Shown here: in pieces, positions 43,997-53,759 of the stretch
How the letters are laid out: the number at the start of each line of letters is the position of its first letter
How positions within the stretch are numbered: position 1 is the first letter of the stretch
Origin: Actinomycetota bacterium
GTDB taxonomy: Bacteria; Actinomycetota; Acidimicrobiia; Acidimicrobiales; RAAP-2
NCBI GenBank assembly: GCA_021324045.1
Contig: JAJPJV010000023.1
Location: 16,687-80,686, forward strand
Direction: 5' to 3'
DNA length: 64,000 bases
Notes under the pieces: model-generated
What the model saw: only the letters and a program-made list of their open reading frames with translations
Told to the model about the DNA's origin: nothing
Databases searched by the model: none
Translations under genes and position numbers: made by a program

Positions 43997-44466
43997 GTGC
44001 CTGGGGGTCCCACTTCATGTTTCGGGCTGGCGTCATCGTCGCACAGGGCTATGACGTCGCTGTTGCGCGTTGTCCCTCCAGGCGCTCAGGTCCGGATGGT
44101 CCGGATGAGCCAATACTCCCAGGCATCTGGGCCAGGGGCTTCCGAGGAAAGGCCCCGACTACTGCGTTGTCCTGGGGCCGATGCCGCGGCGAGGTCGCCG
44201 ATGGTCCGGCGCGTCGGCGCCGGGGCTGTGGTGCGAGGCGCGCGACCACTCGTCGCTTCTCGTCGGCTGGTGCATTTCGAACGCGTCGACCTCGATCCGA
44301 GCTCGATTGCCCGGCCCCCGGCCGGCAACGGTGCCGGGTTGGATGTCGGCCGCGATCCTCACACCGCGGTGCGGACCGCAAAATGGTCGTCCGGCCAGAC
44401 CCGAAAGTCCGCGAACGGCCCGAAAGCCCGACGAGGGAGCGAACAGAGGAGCCAGCGAAGGGGGCC
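43997..44466. other. 470-bp stretch without a recognisable gene
   Basis: Overlapping open frames on both strands translate to arginine-rich, motif-free sequence. A minus-strand piece (VRIAADIQPGTVAGRGPGNRARIEVDAFEMHQP) looks slightly protein-like and may be gene debris between the cassette and the phosphate genes. Nothing can be named. Confidence 0.4.
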
Positions 44467-45108
44467 TCAGACGTCGGCGAGCACCACGTACCACAGGCGG
44501 TCTGCGACGGCCTCGAGCCGGTCCGCCGCCCGTGCGGAGGTGCAGGGACGGTAGAGCTCGCGACCGATCACGGCGGCCTGGAGGTCGTCTGAGCGGTAGA
44601 TCGCTGCGATGGCGTCCCAGTACCGCCCCACTACCGACCGGGCCTGCGCCCTGGCCTGGTCGGCAGCCACCCCTGCCTGGTCGAAGTCGTGGCGGAGCTT
44701 CGCGAACCCATCCACGAGCGCGGGCATACCATCGTGGAGATGCCCGGCCATGAGGGCCGCATGTCGGTCAGGCCTCCATGCCAGTGCTTCGGCCTCGACG
44801 GTGATGTCCCTGACGACGTTCACGACCCGGTCGCAGCGCTCCGAGAGGACGTAGACGTCCTCCTGGTCGATCGGGGTCACCAGCGCCGATCGCAGGGCGG
44901 CCAAGAGCTTCGGCCGCGCCTGGTCCGTCTGACTCTCGAGTGCCGTGAGCGCTTCGGCGCTGCCGCTGCCTCTGGACCACTCGAGGAAGGCGGCGGTGGC
45001 CAAGACGCTGATGTCGCCCCGCGCCACGAGCAGGCCGACGACGTCCGGCGCCGCGCCTTGGAAGAACCGCCGGAACCCATGGTGCTGCCAGCGCCGCTGC
45101 GCGCTCAC
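44467..45108 (-). CDS. DUF47/PhoU-like protein associated with PiT phosphate transport
   Basis: A helical protein of 213 residues of the DUF47 family: HGFRRFFQGAAPDVVGLLVARGDISVLATAAF, SALVTPIDQEDVYVLSERCDRVVNVVRDITVEAEAL and VGRYWDAIAAIYRSDDLQAAVIGRELYRPC. DUF47 proteins sit beside PiT low-affinity phosphate permeases and are thought to control them. The GTG overlaps the stop of the ancestral PiT frame, as in working pairs. Since the permease is broken, this protein may have lost its partner. Confidence 0.85.
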   Translation of the reverse strand: MSAQRRWQHHGFRRFFQGAAPDVVGLLVARGDISVLATAAFLEWSRGSGSAEALTALESQTDQARPKLLAALRSALVTPIDQEDVYVLSERCDRVVNVVRDITVEAEALAWRPDRHAALMAGHLHDGMPALVDGFAKLRHDFDQAGVAADQARAQARSVVGRYWDAIAAIYRSDDLQAAVIGRELYRPCTSARAADRLEAVADRLWYVVLADV

Positions 45109-46108
45109 GGGATCCTCCGCAGGAGCTCAAACACGCCGGCTGCGGCCACGCCGCAGGCCGGCACGTCGGTACCCAGACGACGAAGATGGGGAGCACGCCT
45201 GTCCAGCGCACGTGTCGCCGACGGGCGGCTACCCCGGCTCCCACCATCGACGAGGTGACCACGTGGAGGTGGAGAGCGGCAGTCCTACGGTCGCGCAGGC
45301 CAGGATCACGCCCGCCGAGGCGCACTGCGCCGCGAGGTCGTCGACCGCTCCTCCTCGGGCGAGCCCGTGCGAGACCCGTGCCACCACCCTGCGGCCGCCG
45401 ATCACCGTGAAAGCGCCAGGGATGAGCGCGCAGGCCACGCGTTCCCACGACGTGATGCCACCGGGACCGTCGAGCGATCCGGCCGCGGAGCCCATGACCG
45501 CGAGCAGGCCCATCGCCTTTTGCCCGTCGTTGGTTCCGTCGGCGAGCGCGACGGCGGCCGAGGCGAGTCACAGGCCTGCGTGCAGCTCCGGCCTGGCCGC
45601 TCGGGCAGGTGGTAGGCAGCCCGCCGGGCGAGCTGGTCGACGATCCCGGCCGAGGTGGCGGCGAGGAAGGGCGCGAGCAGGATGCCGATCAGGACTCCAA
45701 GCACGCCAACGGGCCGTACGCCCGCCAGCCCACCCCAGTGGACGTCCCTAGCGCCGCCAGCGGCCACCCCGGCACCCGCGAGCCCTCCCACGAGCCCCAC
45801 GCTCGCGCTCGTCGGTAGTCCTCTGCGGGTGGTCGCCCACGTGAAGCCGACGGCCGCAGGGCTGGCTGCCGCCAGGACCGCGACGGTGGACGCCGCTCCG
45901 ACGTGGAGGATCCCCACGATCGTGCGCGCCACCGGACCCCGGCGAGGAGCCCCCCGGCGACGTGCCAGGCAAGCGACCAGGCTGCCATGGCGGGATAGGA
46001 GCCGGCGCGTGCGGCAAGCAGCGTAGCCGTGGCGTTCGGGGCGTCGCTGACGCCGAGAAGCGCGGCCAGGGCCAGGGCGCCGGCCACGCCAATTGCGGAC
46101 AGGATCAT
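45105..46108 (-). pseudogene. PiT-type phosphate permease, broken by several frameshifts
   Basis: Four frames in turn give a PiT protein. MILSAIGVAGALALAALLGV + SDAPNATATLLAARAG (46108 to about 45945) is followed by ASVGLVGGLAGAGVA and GVLIGILLAPFLAATSAGIVDQ (to about 45560). Then comes a TGA and LASAAVALADGTNDGQKAMG + LLAVMG (to about 45265), and then HVVTSSMVGAGVAARRRHVRW to VFELLRRIP at 45105. The signature NDGQKAMG and the VTSSMVGAGVA segment are intact. At least three indels and one stop make it non-functional unless they are sequencing errors. Confidence 0.85.
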
Positions 46109-46215
46109 CAGGCCTCCGAGCGCAGTCGACGGTCGCGGTCGGCTCGCCGTCGAGGTTCTCGCGTCGCGAGCATGCCATGACGCGGCTCAGGGGTGCTCGG
46201 GCGGGACTCAGCGCC

Positions 46216-46750
46216 TCACCACGAGGTCCAGTCCATCGGCGGCATTACTCCGACGCCCCCAGCGCCAGTTGCGCACCTCAGGCAGGTTTTCTCCGGTGGC
46301 GACGATGTAGCGCTCGTGCTCGGCGAGCTTGTCGCGGCGCTATTGCCTGGTTGACGCCGCGTGCGGCGCCGGTTTCGGTACCCACTCGACGATGTCGGCG
46401 ACGAGGTGGAAGCCGAGGTTGTTGGCGACCGCCGTGTCGAACGGGGTCATAACGCCGCCCTCCTCGTTGTCGCCGCGGACGTGGATGTTGCCGTGGTTGG
46501 TGCGACGGTAGGTGGGACGATGGATCAGCCACGGATAGCCGTGGTAGGCGAAGATGACGGGCTTGCCCTTCGTGAAGAGGTCGTCGACATCCTGGTCGCT
46601 GAGCGCGTGGGGGTGCTCGCCGAGGAGCTGGAGGACCATGAGCTGGAGGACCATGAGGTCGACGACGTTGACCACGCGACGCCATCAGGCTTCTTCGAGC
46701 GCCGAGGGACCACGACGAGATCGGCGACGGTGGCCCCAGCATCCACCCAG
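46216..46750 (-). pseudogene. phosphoketolase C-terminal fragment, decayed
   Basis: VVNVVDLM, then [20 protein letters not shown] + [20 protein letters not shown] + [20 protein letters not shown] + [22 protein letters not shown], is the unmistakable phosphoketolase C-domain. After a frameshift DKLAEHERYIVATGENLPEVRNWRW completes the C-terminus to a TGA at 46216. The upstream 600 or so codons are missing, the preceding part is scrambled, and a perfect 15-bp tandem duplication (46625-46654) interrupts the domain. Confidence 0.85.
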
Positions 46751-46859
46751 CTCGGCCGAGAGGCCTATACGAGAGGCCTATCAGTGAGGCCGCTCCCGCA
46801 CCAGGTCGATGGCCACCTGGCCGGTCGCGACGGGCATTACGAAGACCCAGGGTCTGCGT

Positions 46860-47204
46860 CGCCGCGAGCCGCCAGTTCATGCATGTCGCGTCCGACGAGG
46901 GAACTGGCGAAGGCGAAGCCCGCCAATGGGTCTGCAGGTGCTCGGTCGTTGCTTCCCGGGCATGTTCCGTCGACACTGGCACCGTCATCGCGGATGGACC
47001 TTTCTTTCCGATGGACCGGCGTGCTTTGGATCCCGTCCCGCTTCGGTGGCCACGGCACGGCTGCGTGGTCGTTCGGGTAGTCGGCCTGGTGGCTGGGAGG
47101 GATCAGCCAGCGCTCAATGGCGCTCGAGGGGTCGGGCGGGTGTGTCGAACAGGACGAGCCTGTGGTCTGAACGGCTTGTCTCCTATCGTTTCAGGAAGGT
47201 CGCC
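46860..47204. other. 345-bp region upstream of acetyl-CoA synthetase
   Basis: No gene is identified. A minus-strand frame (PLAGFAFASSLVGRDMHEL..VMPVATGQVAIDLVRERPH, about 46780-46930) reads like the tail of a lost protein next to the phosphoketolase debris. The remainder presumably carries the promoter of the synthetase gene. Confidence 0.4.
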
Positions 47205-47234
47205 GTGGAAGACGAGCTCGAGAGGAGATCAGGC

Positions 47235-49349
47235 ATGAGCACCGAGGAGCGAGCAGCGTTGTCCGAGGCGCATATCGCCGTGCATTGGCGGGAAGAGGGG
47301 TACTACTACCCACCGGCGAAATTCATCGGTCAAGCCAATGCGGCAGACCCTGCCATATTTGAGCGTTTCAGCGAGGAGCACTTTCCAGAGTGCTTCAAGG
47401 AGTATGCAGATCTGCTCGCTTGGGACCAGTACTGGCACACGACGCTGGACACGACGAACGCGCCGTTTTGGAAGTGGTTCGTTGGCGGTCGGCTGAACGC
47501 GTCGGTCAACTGCGTCGACCGGCACCTCGCAGCCGGTCGCAACCGGGCAGCGCTGATCTGGGTTCCCGAACCCGAGGACGAGCCGATGCAGGTGATCACC
47601 TACCAGGAGCTCTACCGGCGGGGGAACGAATTCGCCGCGCTGCTTCGTCACTTCGGTGGTGTCGAGGTCGGTGACCGGGTGACGTTCCACCTCCCGATGG
47701 TTCCCGATCTTCCGGTCTCCATGCTTGCCTGCGCGCGGATTGGCGCCATCCATTCCGAGGTGTTCGGCGGGTTCAGCGGAGCTGCGTGCGGCGAGCGGAT
47801 CGCCGACTCGGGCAGTCGCATCCTGGTCACCACGGACGCTTATTACCGCAACGGCGAGTTGATCGATCACAAGCTCAAGGCCGACCAGGCGCTGGCGCGA
47901 GCGCGAGAGCTGGGCGTAGAGGTGGACAAGGTCCTGGTCTGGCGACGGCACCGTGGCGAGTACTGCTCAAAGACGCCGATGGTCGAAGGACGCGACTTCT
48001 TCGTCGACGACGTGCTGCGCGACTTTCGCGATCAGTTGGTCGAGCCGGTCTCCATGCCTGCAGAGGCACCGCTGTTCCTCATGTACACGAGCGGTACCAC
48101 TGGCCGCCCGAAAGGCGCCCAGCACTCCACGGGGGGTTACCTTGCCTACGTGGCCGGTACCTCCAAGTACTACCAGGACATCCACCCAGAAGACACGTAC
48201 TGGTGCGCGGCGGACATCGGTTGGATCACTGGCCACTCCTACATCGTGTATGGCCCGCTCGCCCTGGGGACCACGAGCGTGATCTACGAAGGGGTTCCCA
48301 CCTACCCCGATGCGGGCCGCCCGTGGCGGATCGCCGAACGGTTGGGCGTGAACATCTTCCACACTGCGCCAACCACGATCAGGATGTTGCGCAAGTTGGG
48401 ACCCGAAGAGCCCAAAAAGTACGACTATCACTTCAAGCACATGACCACGGTCGGCGAGCCCATCGAGCCTGACGTGTGGCGTTGGTACCACGACGTCGTG
48501 GGCAAAGGGGAGGCGGTCGTCGTCGATACGTGGTGGCAGACAGAGAACGGTGGGTTCTTGGGTGCCACGCTCCCCGCCCTGCACCCGATGAAGCCCGGTA
48601 GCTGCGGACCCGGGGCTTTGGGCATCTACCCGGTGATTTACGACGAGGACGGAGGAATCGTCGAGGCCGGCGCTGGACGGGCGGGCAACATCTGCATACG
48701 GAACCCGTGGCCGGGAATCTTCCAGACCATCTGGGGTCAGCCCGAGCGCTATGTCGACACCTACTACGCCAAGTACTGCCGCGACCGGTCGAGTACGGAT
48801 TGGCGGGATTGGCCCTATTTCGCTGGCGACGGTGCGGTACAGGCGGCCGACGGGTACTTTCGTATCCTGGGCCGAGTCGACGACGTGATCAACGTCGCAG
48901 GGCACCGGCTCGGTACGAAAGAGCTCGAATCGGCGAGCCTTACGGTTGACGAGATCGCCGAAGCGGCTGCGGTGCCGGTGATCGACGAGCTTCGAGGCCG
49001 GGCAGTAGAGATGTACGTCTCGCTCAAACCCGGAGTGCGGACGAGTCCCGAGATCGAGGACAAAGTGGCCAAGGTGATCGAGACCGAGATCGGGAAGATC
49101 GCCCGGCCGAAGAACGTCTGGATCGTGCCCGACATGCCAAAGACGCGATCGGGCAAGATCATGCGGCGGGTGATTGCGGCGATCTCGAACTTTTCCGATG
49201 TCGGTGATGTGTCGACTCTGGCCAACCCCGAGATCGTCGACGACATCCGTCAGCAGGTGCAGGCCGCGAAGATGGCAAGGGGCGAGTTGCCGCGTTCGCT
49301 CACCGCTGAAGAGGCCGAGGAGATCAGAGCCTTTGGCCACCTCGAGTGA
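47235..49349 (+). CDS. acetyl-CoA synthetase-like acyl-CoA synthetase
   Basis: 704 residues. An Acs-type N-terminus (WDQYWHTTLDTTNAPFWKWFVGGRLNASVNCVDRHL) is followed by LFLMYTSGTTGRPKGAQHSTGGYL, DTYWCAADIGWITGHSYIVYGPL, DTWWQTENGG, DGYFRILGRVDDVINVAGHRLGTKELESA and the lysine motif KTRSGKIMRR. It would make acetyl- or a short acyl-CoA from the free acid and ATP. The tryptophan-rich acyl pocket (TWWQTE) favours small acids. ATG 47235 has AGGAG eight bases upstream; GTG 47205, with AGGAAGG before it, is an alternative. A two-domain VOC protein follows 3 bp later. Confidence 0.9.
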   Translation: MSTEERAALSEAHIAVHWREEGYYYPPAKFIGQANAADPAIFERFSEEHFPECFKEYADLLAWDQYWHTTLDTTNAPFWKWFVGGRLNASVNCVDRHLAAGRNRAALIWVPEPEDEPMQVITYQELYRRGNEFAALLRHFGGVEVGDRVTFHLPMVPDLPVSMLACARIGAIHSEVFGGFSGAACGERIADSGSRILVTTDAYYRNGELIDHKLKADQALARARELGVEVDKVLVWRRHRGEYCSKTPMVEGRDFFVDDVLRDFRDQLVEPVSMPAEAPLFLMYTSGTTGRPKGAQHSTGGYLAYVAGTSKYYQDIHPEDTYWCAADIGWITGHSYIVYGPLALGTTSVIYEGVPTYPDAGRPWRIAERLGVNIFHTAPTTIRMLRKLGPEEPKKYDYHFKHMTTVGEPIEPDVWRWYHDVVGKGEAVVVDTWWQTENGGFLGATLPALHPMKPGSCGPGALGIYPVIYDEDGGIVEAGAGRAGNICIRNPWPGIFQTIWGQPERYVDTYYAKYCRDRSSTDWRDWPYFAGDGAVQAADGYFRILGRVDDVINVAGHRLGTKELESASLTVDEIAEAAAVPVIDELRGRAVEMYVSLKPGVRTSPEIEDKVAKVIETEIGKIARPKNVWIVPDMPKTRSGKIMRRVIAAISNFSDVGDVSTLANPEIVDDIRQQVQAAKMARGELPRSLTAEEAEEIRAFGHLE

Positions 49350-49352
49350 ACG

Positions 49353-50501
49353 GTGACCAAGACCGTGAGCCAAAGACGCCGAACCTTCACCCCTGGGAGT
49401 CAGCCGATACCCACGCTGCGAGGGATCGAGCACCTCTCGATGACTGTTGCGGACCTTGACGAAGTCACCGAGTTCTTTACGGGGGTTTTCGGATGTCAGT
49501 GCCTGTACACCATGGGACCATTCACGGGATCGAAGGGGTCCTTCATGCGGAGGTACGCCAATGCCGACGTGCGGGCGGTGGTGCACCATGTTCGGGTGCT
49601 CCGAAGCCCGTTCCTCAATATCGAGCTGTTCGATGCCTCCTACCCCGGTCAGCGATCACGCTGGCCGGATGCGTTTGACATCGGGGGTTGGCGTCTCACC
49701 GGGTACGTGGACGACATCGATGCCGCGATCGAGTACCTGGAGCGAAAGGACGTGTTCATCCTCGGGAACGGGAAGGAGCCGACGGGTGGACCGGAGGCAG
49801 GCGAGGGCTCGTACGCGTGCCACTGCATGGCCTCGTTTGGCTTGTGCTTTGAGCTGGTGACCTACCCCAACGGCGGGGCCGATGAGGCGTCCTCCGACCA
49901 GTGTCTGTGGAACCCGTCGCAACCGGACCGCGGCGCAGTTCCGAGCTTCCTGCCCGTTGCAGGATCGCTCCCGGGTTTTCGGGGATTCGAGCGCATCAGC
50001 ATCACCGTTGCTGCGCTCGAGGAAGCCGCTGCGCTCTTCACCGACGTGCTCGGGTGCGAACCCTTCTACGACCTCGTGATGGGGTCTGACCGCCACAGCA
50101 GCGAGTTCGGTGCCGGCATGAACGTGGACGCACGCGCCGAACCCTCCAGCGCGCGTCTGCTCCGTTCGCCGTACTTGAACATCGAGCTGGTCGAGTGCCC
50201 TCGCTACCCCGGACAGAACCGGGAGTGGCCAGGCATGCTGGACGTCGGCGGTTGGCACCTGGCCTTTTACGTCGAAGACCTCGATGCCGCACTCGACGAC
50301 CTCGAGCGACGGGATGTGCGTGTGCTCGGGGGGAAGAAGCCGGCGTACCTCTACGAGGCGGGAGAGGCGGCGTACACGGTTCATTGCCTCGCAGATTTCG
50401 GCCTGTACTTCGAGTTGGTGACCTATCCGCACGGCCGGTACCACGAGGAGGCTTTTTCCGGCCGACCGTGGCACCCCGGTCAGCTTGGCGGCGCGGGTTG
50501 A
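49353..50501 (+). CDS. two-domain VOC (glyoxalase/dioxygenase-fold) protein
   Basis: 382 residues with two VOC repeats, about 20-175 (RGIEHLSMTVADLDEVTEFFTGVFGC.. to CFELVTYPNG) and about 205-370 (RGFERISITVAALEEAAALFTDVLGC.. to YFELVTYPHG). The repeats are clearly similar to each other, so an internal duplication is likely. A metal-binding H/E set is partly preserved (IEHLS, IELFD, FELVT). The GTG start lies directly after the acetyl-CoA synthetase stop, so the two are co-transcribed. The substrate is unknown. Confidence 0.82.
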   Translation: MTKTVSQRRRTFTPGSQPIPTLRGIEHLSMTVADLDEVTEFFTGVFGCQCLYTMGPFTGSKGSFMRRYANADVRAVVHHVRVLRSPFLNIELFDASYPGQRSRWPDAFDIGGWRLTGYVDDIDAAIEYLERKDVFILGNGKEPTGGPEAGEGSYACHCMASFGLCFELVTYPNGGADEASSDQCLWNPSQPDRGAVPSFLPVAGSLPGFRGFERISITVAALEEAAALFTDVLGCEPFYDLVMGSDRHSSEFGAGMNVDARAEPSSARLLRSPYLNIELVECPRYPGQNREWPGMLDVGGWHLAFYVEDLDAALDDLERRDVRVLGGKKPAYLYEAGEAAYTVHCLADFGLYFELVTYPHGRYHEEAFSGRPWHPGQLGGAG

Positions 50502-50613
50502 CGACCACGACCGTATCGTTGTGGGCCCGCGGTGTGCGAGCAACGGAGCTGGCGCCACTGTCCATCGGGTTCGGCAGGCATGATCGAAGAGGTGATCGGG
50601 AGGGGGCCGGGCA

Positions 50614-51081
50614 ATGGAGAACCAAGGTACGAGCTTCAACCACGTAGGGCTTTGTGTCAGCGACCGTGATCGTTCCCGGGCGTTCTACGAAAACGTCCTG
50701 CAGTTCGAGTTCTGGTGGGAGTTGGACCCTCCTGACGACAGCGTGAGCCCGTTGCTGCAGCTCCCACGTCCGGTTGGCCTGCATGCCACCTACCTTGTCC
50801 GAGACGGGTTCGTGCTCGAGCTTCTCGATTATTCGGCGCTCGAGCTTCGCCCATGGCGTGCGCGAAGCATGGCCGAGCCTGGCTTGACCCATATGTCGTT
50901 CTCCGTCGCGGACCTCGCCCTTGCGATGGATCGCACGAAGGAGTTCGGGGGGGCAGTGATCGAGGACACGGTGAGTGCGAGTGCGGTCATGGTCAAAGAT
51001 CCCGACGGTCAGGTCATCGAGCTGCTCGATGCGAGCTGGCGTGCGCAGCTTCCTCCCATGCCCGGAGCTACCACTCGATAA
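50614..51081 (+). CDS. VOC family protein
   Basis: 155 residues. FNHVGLCVSDRDRSRAFYENVLQFEFWWE starts the first half and LTHMSFSVADLALAMDRTKEFGGAV the second, ending MVKDPDGQVIELLDAS. The metal-ligand pattern (His in NHVGL, His in THMSF, Glu in IELLD) fits a metal-dependent VOC enzyme such as a glyoxalase, epimerase or extradiol dioxygenase. GGGAGGGGG precedes the ATG. It lies after the two-domain VOC gene on the same strand. Confidence 0.85.
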   Translation: MENQGTSFNHVGLCVSDRDRSRAFYENVLQFEFWWELDPPDDSVSPLLQLPRPVGLHATYLVRDGFVLELLDYSALELRPWRARSMAEPGLTHMSFSVADLALAMDRTKEFGGAVIEDTVSASAVMVKDPDGQVIELLDASWRAQLPPMPGATTR

Positions 51082-51125
51082 TGCAAGCGTCGACGTTCGC
51101 CCTGCGTGTCGATCGGCTGCTGCGG

Positions 51126-52313
51126 CTATTGCTGAGGGCGGAAGACCACTTTGATGGCATGTGATGTGCCTTTGTCGATCGCGGTGTCGAGCGCCTCACG
51201 GTAGGCCTCGAGTGGGAACTCGTGCGTGACGACCACCTCAGGAGGAAGCAGACCTGCCTTGAGGATGTCGAGCGCCCGATCGACGGAGTGGCGGTCGGGG
51301 CTACTGGCGAGACCAGGCGCCGAAAGCGGATCGACCGCATGATCGATCGACCCGGTCAAGGCGGCCTCCTTGTACCACAGGGGGGTCAGGTCGACCTCGC
51401 TGATCCCGGCAACCCCGAGGAGGAGGACGGTCCCCCTGTGGGCGACGGCGCGTAGCGCCTCGGTGACGGCGCGGGCAGTGCCGACGGCTTCGACGACGAG
51501 GGAGAACCCACCTAACAGCATGACGTCGGTTCCGGCTCCGATGGGCCTCGCGCCGGCGATGCGAGCGAGCTCCTCGAAGTGGGCACTGGCGTCGTCGGTC
51601 CTCACGACATGGTCTGCACCGCAGGCCTCCGCGGCCGCGGCTTGATGGGGGTGCCGAGCGAGCACCGTGACCGGACAGCTTGGGAACAGACCCTTGAGTG
51701 CCGCGACTGCAGCGAGGCCGATGATCCCTGCACCGACCACGAGCACGGAGTCACCATCATTGGGTGGGGTGCGGACGAGGCCGTGGCATGCGATCGATAC
51801 TGGTTCGTGAAGACATGCGTGGCGATCGGGTAACGCGTCCGGGATGAGATGCAGCATCGAAGCGTGTGCGAGCACCTGCTCGCACCATCCTCCACCGAGG
51901 TTTGCCGTGAATCCAAGTGTTCGCCCAGTGCTGACGACCCCGCTGTCGAGATTGAGGCACAACGATGTCCATCCCCGCGCGCAGTTCGTGCACAACGGAG
52001 CGATTCCTCGCGGAAGGCACGGGATGCACGGATCGATCGCGACTCGCGTCCCCACGGGGTACGGGCAGTCCATTCCTGCCTCGGTCACGCGACCGATGAT
52101 CTCGTGGCCCAGGACGAAAGGGATGGAGCCCATCGAGAGCAGCGTGGGGGACGGTGTCGAGTTGTGACCGAACAGGTGGAGGTCGCTGCCGCAGATGCCG
52201 CCCGCGGTGACCGCAATTCGAGCCCAGGCCGTTCCGGGCAAGCGCGGGGGCGCCAGATCCACGAGTGACGCGGGAAAATCTGGATCGCGCAGGTCGAACT
52301 GGATGGCGCGCAC
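51126..52313 (-). CDS. zinc-binding dehydrogenase with variant structural-zinc lobe
   Basis: 395 residues from GTG 52313 (VRAIQFDLRDPDFP). Catalytic zinc motifs are GGICGSDLHLF and LGHEIIGR; the structural lobe is CIPCLPRGIAPLCTNCARGWTSLC; the Rossmann motif is VLVVGAGIIGLAAVAALKG. It belongs to the same variant group as the proteins at 37417 and 52470. It faces the next dehydrogenase gene head to head across 156 bp, which must contain both promoters. Confidence 0.88.
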   Translation of the reverse strand: MRAIQFDLRDPDFPASLVDLAPPRLPGTAWARIAVTAGGICGSDLHLFGHNSTPSPTLLSMGSIPFVLGHEIIGRVTEAGMDCPYPVGTRVAIDPCIPCLPRGIAPLCTNCARGWTSLCLNLDSGVVSTGRTLGFTANLGGGWCEQVLAHASMLHLIPDALPDRHACLHEPVSIACHGLVRTPPNDGDSVLVVGAGIIGLAAVAALKGLFPSCPVTVLARHPHQAAAAEACGADHVVRTDDASAHFEELARIAGARPIGAGTDVMLLGGFSLVVEAVGTARAVTEALRAVAHRGTVLLLGVAGISEVDLTPLWYKEAALTGSIDHAVDPLSAPGLASSPDRHSVDRALDILKAGLLPPEVVVTHEFPLEAYREALDTAIDKGTSHAIKVVFRPQQ

Positions 52314-52469
52314 CGCGCAAGCGTAGGCGTCTCGGTGCCAATGCGCTGGAGGATCCCCGTCGTTGAGCGCGAGGTTTTGGCACGCAACTGTTCGACGGCA
52401 CCCTGGGAGACCCGGTGAACGTTTGAAGGACAGGGCTTTTGGGCATGCAAAGGCCCGACGGGAGGGGAG

Positions 52470-53702
52470 ATGAAGGCATTGCTGTACGGGGTTGCCCCTG
52501 ACCCCTGGGAGCCCCCTGATCCCTCCAACCGACTGGAGGTCGGTCTCTCCCGGGCACCGATGCGCCTTGTGAACGATCGCGAGATCCCACGGCCGCTTCG
52601 CCCTCGATGGGTAGTGGTCAAGACGCGTCTGGCTGGCATCTGTGGCTCGGACGCCAAGCAAGTCTTCATGGACTTCGGGGACATGGAGGACTCCCCGCTC
52701 AACAATTTCTTCAGCTTCCCGACTGTCTTGGGCCACGAGGTCGTGGGCGAGGTGGTCGAACTGGGCGTTGGTGCCCGGGGCCCCGAGACAGGGCAGCGGG
52801 TCGTGCTCAACCCGTGGCTGTCGTGCGCTCCGAGGGGCATCGATCCTCCCTGTGCTGCGTGCCAGGCGGGCGACTTCAGCCTGTGCTGGCACTTCGCCGA
52901 CGGCGCGCTGGCTCCGGGCATCCACACTGGCACCTCGGCCGACGCGCCAGGGGGGTGGGCCGAGTACTTGCCGGCCCATGATTCGATGCTGATCCCAGTG
53001 CCGGACTCGGTTCCCGACGAGCTGGCCGTGTTGGCCGACCCGTTCGCGGTTTCGTTGCACTCGGTGACTCGCCACCCGCCACCTCCCGGTGGGCGGGCCC
53101 TCATCTACGGCGCCGGGGCGCTCGGTGCGACCGCGACGGCCATCTTGGCGGCGTTGTACCCAGATGTCGAGGTGATGGTCGTTGCCCGGTTTCCCGCCCA
53201 GGCGGCGGTCGCGGAGCGGCTCGGTGCTGTGGTCGTGAGCCCGGAACCACGCGAGCAGGTGATCGAAGAGGCGGTGAGGTGGTCGGGTGGCGTGCTTTTG
53301 AAGAGCCCGGGCGGGGGTCTGCCAATGGCACATCCCGGGACGATCGACGTCGTCTACGACACCATCGGCACCGCGCAAACCGCTGAGGTCGGCGTCAGGG
53401 TCCTGCGCGCTCGAGGCACGATGGTCAAAAGCGGGGTGCATGCGACCGAGCGTTGGGAGTGGTCGCCGCTGTACTTCAAGGAGATCTCCTGGGTCGGGTC
53501 GAACGCGTTCGGCGTCGAGGAGGTGGATGGGATCCGGATGCACGGCATCGCGCACTTTCTTCGGCTCGTCGAGCAGGGTCGCGTCGACGTGGCGGGGTTG
53601 CTCACTCACACCTTCAGGTTGCAGGACTGGCGCGACGCCTTTCTGGCACTGGCCACGCAGGCCGACAGCGGAGCGATCAAGGTTGCCTTCGATTTGCGCT
53701 GA
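52470..53702 (+). CDS. zinc-binding dehydrogenase with variant structural-zinc lobe
   Basis: 410 residues. GICGSDAKQVFMDFGDMED and LGHEVVGE supply the catalytic zinc. SCAPRGIDPPCAACQAGDFSLC is the altered structural lobe, and LIYGAGALGATATAILAAL the coenzyme motif. The N-terminus (MKALLYGVAPDPWEPPDPSN) matches that of the dehydrogenase at 37417. GGGAGGGGAG lies directly before the ATG. It is divergent from the dehydrogenase at 51126. Confidence 0.9.
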   Translation: MKALLYGVAPDPWEPPDPSNRLEVGLSRAPMRLVNDREIPRPLRPRWVVVKTRLAGICGSDAKQVFMDFGDMEDSPLNNFFSFPTVLGHEVVGEVVELGVGARGPETGQRVVLNPWLSCAPRGIDPPCAACQAGDFSLCWHFADGALAPGIHTGTSADAPGGWAEYLPAHDSMLIPVPDSVPDELAVLADPFAVSLHSVTRHPPPPGGRALIYGAGALGATATAILAALYPDVEVMVVARFPAQAAVAERLGAVVVSPEPREQVIEEAVRWSGGVLLKSPGGGLPMAHPGTIDVVYDTIGTAQTAEVGVRVLRARGTMVKSGVHATERWEWSPLYFKEISWVGSNAFGVEEVDGIRMHGIAHFLRLVEQGRVDVAGLLTHTFRLQDWRDAFLALATQADSGAIKVAFDLR

Positions 53703-53759
53703 CCAATCGGCTCACGGAGCTGCATCGCAGCGGTGACCGAACGTGCAGTGGGCGGCAGT

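Noticed and set aside
43398..44036. A 212-residue minus-strand frame overlapping the HTH gene
   Set aside because: The HTH motifs lie in the other frame; this one has only proline/arginine-rich sequence, although its first residues may hint at an old frameshift in the HTH gene's 5' end.
45105..46750. Treating the broken frames as several separate small genes
   Set aside because: Each piece matches consecutive parts of single known families (PiT permease, phosphoketolase), so they are fragments of broken genes.
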